Shown one piece after another: positions 11,126-20,273 of a stretch of 64,000 nucleotides of DNA. Position 1 is the stretch's first letter; every line of letters starts with the position of its first letter. Source of the DNA: Thamnaconus septentrionalis (taxonomy: Eukaryota; Chordata; Actinopteri; Tetraodontiformes; Monacanthidae); assembly GCA_009823395.1 (NCBI GenBank), contig CM020515.1, positions 18,147,489 through 18,211,488 on the forward strand, given 5' to 3'. The translations under genes were made by a program, and so were the position numbers. The notes below the pieces were generated by a model. It had not been told where the DNA came from and did not search any database. It saw nothing but the letters and a program-made list of their open reading frames with translations.

Positions 11126-12224
11126 CTCCAGCAGCGGCTCAGTTGAAGTGGTGTCTGGTTGCTTCATTACATGTTGACATGATGCGGCTATGGGGTGAAA
11201 CTATAGCGTGATGAGTCGCCAAAGATAAAATAGGTGTAAGGCTGTGATCCTCTGAGACTGCCAGGACTTCACCCCCCCCTGCCCCCCCACCGCCATCCGG
11301 GGGGGTTTCTGGGCAGCGCTGTGATTGACAGGGCAGCTGCTTCCTGAGGCCACGTGTCCCTCCACCACGCCGTCCATCATCTCCAGCAGCAGCAGCAGCA
11401 GTGGTGGAGCTCCAGTGATTCTCACAACAACAGTGCTGTGGTGTGAAGGTGGAGAGAAGTGAAGGAGACCCTCTGATTGGACGAGAAGGTGGTCGGCTCC
11501 CCTGCGGAGTTCACCCAGTCTCTGTTGCTAGTCTAGGCTAGGCTAGGCTAGGCTAGGCCATGCTGGCTGAGTCAGAACGTGGACCTGAGGAACCCAGACC
11601 AGGACACCAGACCAGAACATCAGACGATTAAACCAGCCTGGTATCGCATTGCTGGTTTTAAAATGACTCATTTTTGCAGTAACTATTAGAATGTTTTCAT
11701 CCACTGTACAAAATGACATATTCAACTTCATCAAGACTGAACATCTTCCATATTTATTCCTTTATGATGTACATTGTATCAGAACTGGACAGCCTGGTTG
11801 TTCTTGCATGGTGTCCAGGTCCAGGACTGTGGTTGCACTGCATTGTCTGCACTGCTTCTGGACCTGCTGGACTCTCACTGTGTGTGTGTCCAGTGGCAGT
11901 GGAGGCAGACGGCTCTGCTCTGGCTTTGAGGAAGCTCTTCCTGTCCTCCTGGCTCGCTGTGGTTGTTTGGGTGACTGCAGTGAAGAGGCTTCTTCACACT
12001 TGGCAGGTGAGCCGCTAGCACTTGGAACAGCAAAGCTAGGGTCAGTCTGTGCTTACTAACCTATGAACCTGATAGAGGTTCCCATGCTGGAAATGGTCCT
12101 CTGGTCCTGGTCCTGGTCTTTGCTGCCAGGATGGAGACCTGGACTTGATGTCATGCTGGATGGACTCTTGCCCTCCCAAACAGAGACAGACTCTCTACCT
12201 GGACAGCAGCTATAGCACCAGCAC

Positions 12225-12365
12225 CAGTCAGCCAGTCAGTCAGCCAGTCAGCCAGTTGGCCAACCAGCCAGCCAGCCAGCCAACCAGCCAGCCAGTCAGC
12301 CAGCCTGCCCTCCATCCAGTCAGCCAGTCAACCAGCCAGTCAACCAGCCACCCAGCCAGTGAGCC
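12225..12365 (+). repeat. Second CCAGCCAGTCAG tandem array
   Basis: Same unit as the array at 10563-11125, about 1.1 kb further on, suggesting a common origin or local seeding. Confidence 0.9.
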
Positions 12366-12394
12366 AGCACCAGGTTTCTTCCCACTACAGGGGT

Positions 12395-12482
12395 GTTTCT
12401 CCTGTCCACTGTCGCCCCCTGCTGCTCTGGAGGATCAGTTGGTTTTCCTCTGGTTGTGATTGATTGATTGATTGATTGATTG
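12395..12482 (+). repeat. Probable retroposon 3' tail with (GATT)n end
   Basis: CTCCTGTCCACTGTCGCCCC, then GGTTGTGATTGATTGATTG, resembles the 3' tail shared by many fish L2-like LINEs and SINEs. A related copy is at 13438-13580. Family assignment is inference. Confidence 0.4.
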
Positions 12483-12693
12483 AAAAGCAGGGCTCCCAGG
12501 TCTGGTCTGCTGGGAGTCCACTTCAATGGCTGCTGGCGCTGGTCAGTCACTAGAGGGCGCTTCATGTGAGTGGGGGTCACAGTGACAGGCAATGGAATCA
12601 CTGGCCTGCTCCACTGGATTCTGCTGCATCCAGTAGCAAACTGTTAGAATATTAGACATCATTTCCCTGAGGGGACGAAGAAAGAATCAATCT

Positions 12694-12723
12694 AGCTGCT
12701 GCTGCTGCTGCTACTGTTACTAT

Positions 12724-12754
<31 letters not shown>

Positions 12755-13005
12755 ACTATTGCTGCTCCTACTGCTGCTGCTGCTGCTGCTCCTACTGCTG
12801 CTGCTGCTGCTGCTGCTGTTACTATTGCTGCTGCTGCTGCTGCTCCTACTGCTCCTACTGCTCCTGCTGCTCCTGCTACTCCTACTGCTGCTGCTGCTGC
12901 TGCTGCTCCTGCTGCTCCTGCTACTCCTGCTCTGCTGCTGCTGCTGCTGCTACTCCTGCTCCTACTGCTGCTGCTGTTACTATTGCTGCTGCTCCTGCTG
13001 CTGGG
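12694..13005 (+). repeat. CTG/CTC/CTA trinucleotide array
   Basis: About 310 bases of CTGCTGCTG with interspersed CTCCTA and TTACTATTG units. The + frames stay open as poly-Leu or poly-Cys with no homology; treated as a microsatellite. Confidence 0.95.
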
Positions 13006-13437
13006 TGTATGTCGTGCCTGGAGCTCAGCATCCCTCTCTGCTGCTTCCAGCTGATGTGCAGCGTCTCCATCAGTCTTTACTTTCTGCCACTCAGCCTCAG
13101 TCGCTGTGTTTCCACAACAGTTTTTTGCTAAATAAATAAAAGCTCGAAAGTTTACAGTTGTGATTTGCAGGTGTTTCCATTGAATGGTGTGAAGCGCATA
13201 AGACGTAATTCTCGTTAAATCTCGTTCCGTGAGATTCGACGAGAGATCCGCTACGTATATTTACGTTATTTTACATTACGTCTCCACCTCCAATCGTAAC
13301 GTGCCATTTTCACTGGTCAGTGAACTGGTCATGTGACCCCACATGCGTGTCTTTCTGTGTTTCTATCTGTGAATTATTTATTTATAAACATTGTTGACGT
13401 CTACATTCTGAGAGCTGTGTATGAGTTGTTCACCGTG

Positions 13438-13580
13438 CCACTGCCGACCGGGCAGTTCCTCCTGACCACCGTCGCCCCCTGCTGCTCTGGAGGATCGCTG
13501 GGTTTGCTCCGAAGCGCTTTGAGAGGCCTTTGGATGTGATTCAGCGCTGTGCTAATGAAAGTGGACCGACTGATGGATTG
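13438..13580 (+). repeat. Probable retroposon 3' tail, second copy
   Basis: Contains GACCACCGTCGCCCCCTGCT, AGCGCTTTGAGAGGCCTTT and a GTGATTCAGCGCTGTG-like block, in the same order as fish L2-like/SINE tails. It shares CGCCCCCTGCTGCTCTGGAG with the copy at 12395-12482. Confidence 0.4.
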
Positions 13581-13817
13581 AGGTTGTGTTCTAAGGTGGA
13601 GCCGACGCCGCCCGGACGCTGCCGTCCTTCAACTTGGACAAAATGTCTGAAAACTCTCAGTTGTGCAGCTGCCAGTGTTTGGTGTCACTGAGGGCCGAGA
13701 AACTGACAGGGTGAAAACGAGCAGCCAATACCGCGCCGCTGTCACTCACCGTAAACCTTGTCGCCGCTCCTAAATCACCCTATGGAAAAGGGGGCGGGGC
13801 CTCGGGCCCTCACGGAA

Positions 13818-13854
13818 GATTTACAGTCAGCAGGCGGCGCTGTGACTGTAAATC
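13818..13854 (+). repeat. 12-bp perfect hairpin in the spacer
   Basis: GATTTACAGTCA (13818-13829) and its exact reverse complement TGACTGTAAATC (13843-13854) flank a 13-base GC-rich loop. Function unknown. Confidence 0.6.
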
Positions 13855-14588
13855 ACTGGTAAAAAAAAACGCCAGCTGCAGCACTGACACTGTTAGCGCT
13901 AACGCTAGCGCCCACCAGCGCTACCGCTAACCGCAGCTAGTCTTCATGCCTGGACATCAATGTGTCGCTGCATCATCAAACACTCTGAAGAGAAATAAAA
14001 GAGCGGCGACGAGGGAGGGCGGGACCGAGCCCACGTCGACCAATGGGAGGCCTCCGCTGTGGCTCAGCCATGCACGTGTGGGCTGGTCCACTCGTGGCTC
14101 TTGTGTAACTGCCGGCCGCTTCCTCTCCACATGTGTCCTTCAGGGGCTCCCATGATGCACCTGACCGGGCCAGGAAGACCCTCTGGGCGGGACGTGACCT
14201 CTGACCTCTCCGACATCAGCAGATCTGCTTTCAGCCGCTCTCTCCTCTTCCCCTCAGCTGTTGTTCTCACCTGATTGGGGCCGGCGGCGTCTCCGCGCCT
14301 TCCTAGAAGGGGTCAGAGGTCAGCAAGGTGTTGAAGCTCCACTCCCAGCTCCCAAAATAGAGGCTATTCCTCAGCAGCGGAGCGACAGACAGCGGCTATA
14401 AACAGCTGGAGCGAGTGACAGACAGGAAGAGGATCCACAATGTTGACACAAGGATCTGCAGAAGTTCTGTGTTGCTGGACGCCGGCCAGGATTATTAATA
14501 CTGCTGGTGTGGACGGAGCTGCAGCAGGTGGACCGCTTTCCCAAACATGGCAGCGAGCGAGCAGGCGCTCACGATGGCCAGGGCGAGG

Positions 14589-14664
14589 GCCACTAGGTGG
14601 TGCCGCGGGAGCAAAGCAGCTCCGAGGAGGTGGAGGGACCAGCGGTGGCCACTAGAGGGCAGCG
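14589..14664 (+). promoter_or_regulatory. Tandem pair of CTCF-like motifs
   Basis: GCCACTAGGTGGTGCCG (14589-14605) and GGCCACTAGAGGGCAGCG (near 14648-14664) both fit the CTCF core in the same orientation, about 58 bases apart. They lie in the spacer just before the ZWINT-like gene. A directional insulator is possible; motif evidence only. Confidence 0.45.
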
Positions 14665-15139
14665 TGGTGAAGCCTCAGGCAGGCAGGCAGGCAGGCAGGC
14701 AGCAGCAGCAGCAGCAGCAACAGTTTGGTTGTCGTCTGGCTGGGACTCCAAGCCAGAGTGCAGTGCAGTGCAGTGCAGTGCAGTGCGCAGTGTGTTGGAG
14801 CAGAGCTGAAGCTCCCTGGACTGCTGGTGGACTGATTCCACTGCTGAGGAACCTCAGAGCTCCGCTACCTTGCAGGTGTTGACTGAGTGTGGATGATGCT
14901 GGACCATGTGTGAAGGTCATGTGATGTGTGAAGGTCATGTGATCCCACAGAGTGGGCTTCTCTATGGAGCCCTGCCGTCATGTCATACTGAGGCTATTAT
15001 GGGATGGATTCATTTAGGATCCACCTCCACTGGTCTCGGGACAAAGCAGTTTTCAAAGGCCAGTCTGAGTTGGTTCCAGAAGGTTGCTGGTTTGAATGCC
15101 CTGGGCCCGGACAGAATGAAGCACACAGCAGAGCCGCAG

Positions 15140-15285
15140 TCAGGGGAAACTTTTATTGCTGCGTGTTGTTGTTTTCTCCTGGGACGAAGACGAGGACAGA
15201 AGAGTCAGAGCAGCGGACTGCTGCAGAGGAAGACCAGGAAGCTGGTGAGACTGGAGCCAGGGGGGGGGTGGTGGTGCTGCGCAGG

Positions 15286-15367
<82 letters not shown>

Positions 15368-15410
15368 TGAAGAACCAGGCAGAAAAACCACAGCAATGAT
15401 CATCAAGTCA

Positions 15411-15452
<42 letters not shown>

Positions 15453-16937
15453 CTCCTCCAGTACCTCCAGGCCAGACGTGTCCACGGCCCGCCCGTCCCG
15501 GGTCACAGACAGCAGGCGGACGCCCCCGCTGCTGGGGTAGCCCTCCTCCACCAGCAGGTGGCAGACCAGCGAGGCCGACTTCAGGTAGACCAGCAGCCGC
15601 TGGGCAGGACGCCAGTCTATGGCAAAGCTGAGAGAGCACAGAGGCTTTAGCCTAGCCTAGCCTAGCCTAGCCTAGCTTAGCCTAGCCTGGCTTTGCTTAA
15701 CACAATTCCTTCATTATTTTTTGTCATTGAGTGACGTGAATTACTCAAGGAATTGTTGCAGCCCTAGCATGCGTAGCCCCCCCCCCCCCCCACCCCAGGT
15801 AGTGTCTCACCTGGACCTCAGTCCCTGGATCTCCAGCAGCAGCTGGAACTGGCTGCTGTGCTGCTGCAGCACTCGGCCCAGGGTGGCCTGTAGCTCGGAC
15901 CACCTGCCCGACACGCAGTCCTCTGCCAGGTGGGCCACGCCCCCCTCCACCTGCCCACACACACACACACACACACACTTCAGCGTGCTGAAGCCGAGCT
16001 AGCGGTGGCTAACCAGCTAGCGGTGTGTGGCTACTACCTGCAGGCTGAATGTGTCTCTGTGGCCCCAGGAGACCCTGAGCCTCAGCGGCTCCAGCTCCTC
16101 TGAAGTCTCCTCGGAGAGGGGGCGGGGCCTGAGCTCCACGCTCAGCTCCCATTGGTTGAAGGAGAGCAGGTAGACCTGCGTGCAGCCCTGCACCGCCGAG
16201 AGGTACTGCTGCAACCTGAGGGAGAGGAGCGGAGCGTTAGCCATCGGAGCGCTAGCCACCGGAGCGCTAGCTACGCCCTCCTCCACCCTGTCACTCACTC
16301 GTCTCTGACTCGCTGCCAGCCAATCAGATGGCCCAGAGTGGCATCCGACTCCGCCCCCAGCTGGGCCAGCCTGCGGTCGCACGCCTGCAGTGCATTCTGG
16401 GCCGTCCGCAGGGAGGAGCTCAGCTGCTCACACTGCTGCTGCTGTGGGGGGAGAGGGGAGGAGCAGTGGATTGTGGGTAGTGTAGAGGTGAAGGGCCGCA
16501 CCCTGTGGTTGGTCAGCGGCAGTGGCGGCGCCAACCTTGTGCTGCAGCTCCTCCACCAGCTCCTCCAGGAGGCGCCGCCTGTCGCTGATCTGCTGCATCT
16601 TCACCTGCAGCGACTGCAGCAGCTCCTCCGTCTGCTCCGCCCCCAACCTGTCCCGCACCTTCAGGGCCTTCCAGCTGGCCCGAGCCCCGCCCACTGACAC
16701 ACCAACGCACACACACACACACACACACAGAGTGAGTTTTAGAGGCGCCCCCTGGTGGCTGTCCCAGTGTGTGAGGAGGGAGGTGGCCCCCTGCTGGTGC
16801 ACCTGGCTGGGGGGGGCAGGCCTGGGTCAGCAGTTGCCGGGCAGACTCCAGGCTTCGCCCTTCCAGGAGAGACAACATGGAGTCCAGGACAAAGAGCTGG
16901 CGCCACAGAACCTTCTGGGTCCGCCGGCTGTCCTGCT

Positions 16938-17010
<73 letters not shown>

Positions 17011-17166
17011 TTAGGAGGTCCGGCAGGATTGATCCCCCCCGGTGGACGGAAGCGGAAGTGTGGCAACTCACCGTCAGGTAGGGCAGAACTCCGGCCGCCT
17101 CGGCACAGTCCGGCTGCTCCGGGTCTCCACAGGGGTCCAGGCGGGACTGGACCTGACAGCGCTGCA

Positions 17167-17245
<79 letters not shown>

Positions 17246-17486
17246 GAACGGTTGCAGACAGTTTTCTCGATTTCTCGAAACGAGACCTTGTTAGCTTCGT
17301 TAGCCTACTAGCACTCTACTAGCACCCTCTCCCCCAGAACCAGCGCCGCAGTGGAACTGGTTAGAACTGGTTTTATGTGTGTGTGTGTGTGTGTGTGTCG
17401 GCGCCCTGAAACACAACTCATCACAAGGCTCCAGGCCTGAATGTTGTTGTTGTGTGAATGAAGACTTACGATCGGTAGTCCGCCAT
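15140..17486 (-). CDS. ZWINT-like kinetochore protein (candidate)
   Basis: Minus-strand exons: 17470-17486 (ATG, MADYRS), 17072-17161, 16803-16932, 16536-16693, 16299-16441, 16038-16215, 15811-15950, 15465-15627, and a last exon ending near 15140 beside an AATAAA. Exons 2-8 are phase-consistent. The block TDSRRTQKVLWRQLFVLDSM and, one exon later, ARASWKALKVRDRL followed by a coiled coil (about QTEELLQSL to EELQHK) match in order the human ZWINT pattern (VDSQKKDKLLCSQLQVADFL, then EQWKELKATYREHV plus coiled coil). ZWINT bridges KNL1 and the RZZ complex at kinetochores. After the coiled coil the fish protein continues about 190 residues with a globular-looking part (QVYLLSFNQWELSVELRPRP, LRLRVSWGHRDTFSLQ) not present in human ZWINT. 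Problems: exon 1 ends in phase 2 but exon 2 starts in phase 0, so the true start is unresolved; the last exon's frame is ambiguous. The symbol is withheld for these reasons. Confidence 0.55.
15289..15364 (+). repeat. (CA)n microsatellite in the last intron of the ZWINT-like gene
   Basis: About 38 CA units; a TG run of about 20 units follows at 15414-15451. On the gene's strand the order is donor, CA run, TG run, acceptor. Confidence 0.95.
16941..17007 (+). repeat. (CA)n microsatellite
   Basis: About 33 units. On the minus strand it is a TG run just before the exon 3 acceptor of the ZWINT-like gene. Confidence 0.95.
17168..17242 (+). repeat. (CA)n microsatellite
   Basis: About 37 units. On the minus strand a TG run adjoins the exon 2 acceptor of the ZWINT-like gene. 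Confidence 0.95.
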
Positions 17487-17679
17487 GTCTGTTTTCAAAT
17501 GTCCGCGGCACCGCGAGCGATGGCGTCACAACAAACTGAACCAATCAGTGCAGTTGCTTCTTCTTCGTCTTTCATTGGCGGATTGCAATCACAACTTAAA
17601 GGTGCATACCGCCACCTACTGAACCGGGGTATGTAGGACAGGAGTCTTAGTTTATGCTACATTCATTCGTTCTCCGTAC

Positions 17680-17872
17680 CCGCGTCTTCCCGAGCTCAGG
17701 GTCCTGGCTGGGGGTCTGCTGGAGCCTCCCAGCTGTCACTGGGTGACCATGGGCAGGGTCACACCCTGGACCAGTGTCTGCGGAGAGAAGCCAGCAGCCT
17801 CCACACAGGAAGGCCCCGAATCGAACCCATGACCCACGGCTGTGAGGCGGCAGCGCCACCGTGTCGCCCGTT
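17680..17872 (-). repeat. tRNA-derived SINE-like fossil
   Basis: Read on the minus strand: CGGGCGACACGGTGGCG, CCGCCTCACAGCC, the B-box-like GGGTTCGATTC, GGGGCCTTCCTGTGTGGAG and CTTCTCTCCGC. This order is that of a very common fish SINE family with tRNA-like A and B boxes. It lies between the ZWINT-like gene and WIPF2. Diverged, so inactive. Confidence 0.6.
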
Positions 17873-18282
17873 TATGTATTCATAATAGGGAATGATAATA
17901 AAAAACAAAACAAAATGAAACAATAATACAAATTGCATCAACACGCTGCGGCGCCGCTGACTTGACGAAACGCGTCGACGTGCTGATTTGGTTGGGGGAA
18001 AAAATGTCGACCAACAAAAACCTAACTAAACACAATCATTTCAGTTATTTTCAAATATGTCAACGTTTCTTGAAATCAAGTGACAAGCGTAACGTTTAAT
18101 ATTTTTTTAGTATAATCATTATGTGACTAATAAGCATGTTTCATTAAAAAATAAAATAAAAATAAATAAATAAATAAATAAAAAGGAAATGCTTCAAAAA
18201 GTACACCTCACAGCAAGAAAAAGGTTTCTGTTTGATAGGCTTCCTCCCACACTCAAAAAAAATGCTTCACATTCTTTTACCA

Positions 18283-18352
18283 TCAGGGTGGGTAAGAAAT
18301 TGGCTCCAGCAGCTGAATAGGAATAAGCGGGTATAGAAGATGGATGGATGGA
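18283..18352 (+). repeat. SINE-like tail fragment
   Basis: GGAATAAGCGGGTATAGAAG followed by ATGGATGGATGG is the usual tail of the same SINE-like family, here in + orientation and separated from any head. Confidence 0.5.
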
Positions 18353-18368
18353 AATGCTTCAATTTTTC

Positions 18369-18388
18369 GGTCACGTGCGGTCACGTGC
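18369..18388 (+). promoter_or_regulatory. Tandem GGTCACGTGC E-boxes
   Basis: The 10-mer GGTCACGTGC is repeated exactly twice, back to back. CACGTG with flanking GT/GC suits USF or MiT/TFE factors. It lies in the gap between the head-to-head ZWINT-like gene and WIPF2, about 115-170 bases before a probable noncoding WIPF2 exon. Regulatory role is inference. Confidence 0.45.
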
Positions 18389-18499
18389 TTCTTTGGCGAG
18401 AAACAGGGGGTGGAAATCTGAGCATCGCAGCTCTGCAGCGGAGCGGCTAGCGGCGGAACTGACCTGACGGTTTCACGCTTACACACACACACACACACA

Positions 18500-19015
18500 C
18501 ACACACAGGGGAGCGGTGAGAGGATGAGGTCACCCGCACAGAGGCTCTAACTTCCAGGTGAGAAGCGTTTCTCCCGCCCGGTTGCCCTCTAAGCTTCCCG
18601 CTGATGCTAACAGATGGCTAGCTGTCGCTAGCGCTACAGTGCTGCAGCTCTGCGGCTCTCCGCCTCCCGACAGTCTTCTCTCCTCCGGGTGACTGTGGAG
18701 GAAAGCAACCTGCGGGCGAGGGCCACTCAGCTGCCGCTCGTCATTTGCTATTGTTATCATCTTATATGTTGATGTATGATGGGGTGTGTTGTTGTTGTTT
18801 GGCGACGCTGATTCCGGGAGTTTCCGGTCCATTGTTTTGGTTCACCCCGGCTCTGATCCTGATCCTGATCCGGATCCGGTCCCATGATGAGACCCCGGTT
18901 TCAGACTGAGGTGTTGTAACAGTTTGTTGATGCGACCGCGGGGTGCATTCAAGCTCAGTCAGCTGATCCCAGCAGCAGCAGCAGCAGCAGCAGCAGGAGC
19001 GGGCTCCTCTGCACC

Positions 19016-19068
<53 letters not shown>

Positions 19069-19252
19069 TGTGAGAGAGAGAGAATCTCTGACGTGTCTTC
19101 TTCTTCTTCTTCTCCTTCTTTGTGTTGACGTCGATGTCTTGTGTTCCAGGTTGCAAGGAGAGGCTGCTGAGGAGGTAGGGGGCGCTGTCTGCTGCACCGC
19201 AGTGTGTGTGAGGGTGCTGGGGGTGTTGTGCCACAGCAGCAGCAGCACCACC
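18500..19252 (+). promoter_or_regulatory. WIPF2 5' region with probable noncoding exons
   Basis: A donor at 18558 (cttccag before gtgagaag) and an acceptor/donor pair bounding 19150-19174 fit two noncoding exons upstream of the ATG-bearing exon, which would begin after the ccacag at about 19235. The intervening intron holds a TG run (19021-19066) and a CT-rich stretch. No transcript evidence is available here. Confidence 0.4.
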
Positions 19253-20241
19253 ATGCCCATCCCTCCCCCTCCCCCTCCTCCCCCTCCCGGCCAGGTAACC
19301 CGCCCCGTCAGTGCAGCCGCTTCTGTAGACATGCAGCAGTTAGCGCCGCTGCTAACGGCTGCCTTCTGTCCCTTGACCGGTCACATGACCGGCATGTTGA
19401 TCAGCTCTGATAGTAACTGCTGATGGATCGTGTGCTCCCCCTGCAGGCCAGCGGCGGCGCCCGCGGCTGAGCGGCGGCGAGGAGAGCGGCGGCGGGCGGC
19501 GCCCTGCTGTCCGACATCTGCAGAGGCACCCGGCTGAAGAAGGTGGCGCTGGTCAGCGACCGCAGCGCGCCGCTGCTCCACAGTAAGAGTGCGAGCGCGG
19601 CGGGCCAGACCCCCCCCACAGACCACCCATACATTCGCTTATACCAGTACCTACACCAGAACCAGCTCAAACAGCAGGGGGCGCCGGGCGAGGAGGAGGA
19701 GGAGCAGCAGCAGCAGCAGCAGCAGCGGACGGCGGCAGCAGCGGCAGAGCAGAGCTCCACCCACTGCCTGAACAGTAAGCCCCGCCCACTGAGTGTGTGA
19801 TGATGTCACAGGGGGCAGCAGCAGCAGGGGGTGCTGTCAGACGGTGAAATATTTGGCCCAGGGCCCAAACGAGGCCCATTAAGCTTTTTAATCCGGCCCC
19901 TTGAACTTGAAGCAATGATATCAACAGTCAGCCAGTCAGTCAGTCAGACAAACAGTCAAACAGCTGCACCTGCTCCATGTCTGCAGTGTTTGCACTGTCA
20001 TTTCAATAAAGAGCGAAACACCCTGGTGGTTCTGGATGGTTCTGAGTGGTTCTGAGTGGTTCTAAGAGCTAAACACCCTTTCCTCCTATGAGGTGGCCTC
20101 CACCAAAACACTGCATCCATCTGCTGCTGCTCCGCTACCCCCATCTGACTGTAGACCCCAATGTGGCCCCACCCCTGCATGAGCCTGTTAGCATCAATTA
20201 GCCAATCACAGGGTTAATTTCAGATGAGCAGAATGAGCTAT

Positions 20242-20273
<32 letters not shown>

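Larger units (their letters stand above)
9634..15139. other. Gene-poor, repeat-rich spacer
   Basis: I find no exon here with protein homology I recognise. Contents: a GC-rich stretch with C/G homopolymers (9780-10160), the CCAGCCAT/CCAT minisatellite (10563-11125), a second CCAG array (12225-12365), probable retroposon tails (12395-12482 and 13438-13580), a CTG/CTC array (12694-13005), a hairpin (13818-13854), a TATAAA at 14397 with no supporting gene, and two CTCF-like motifs (14589-14664). The remainder shows nothing I can name. Confidence 0.6.

Noticed and set aside
10451..11211. Ser/Gln/Pro-repeat protein of over 200 residues
   Set aside because: All frames are open because the CCAGTCAG/CCAT unit lacks stops; no splice structure or homology.
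14397..14455. TATAAA followed by an ATG (14440), possible small gene
   Set aside because: The frame after the ATG has no homology or coding signature and no splice partners; a chance TATA is as likely.
17822..17835. tRNA-like B box (GGTTCGATTC on the minus strand)
   Set aside because: Part of a diverged SINE; no cloverleaf with paired acceptor and anticodon arms could be formed around it.
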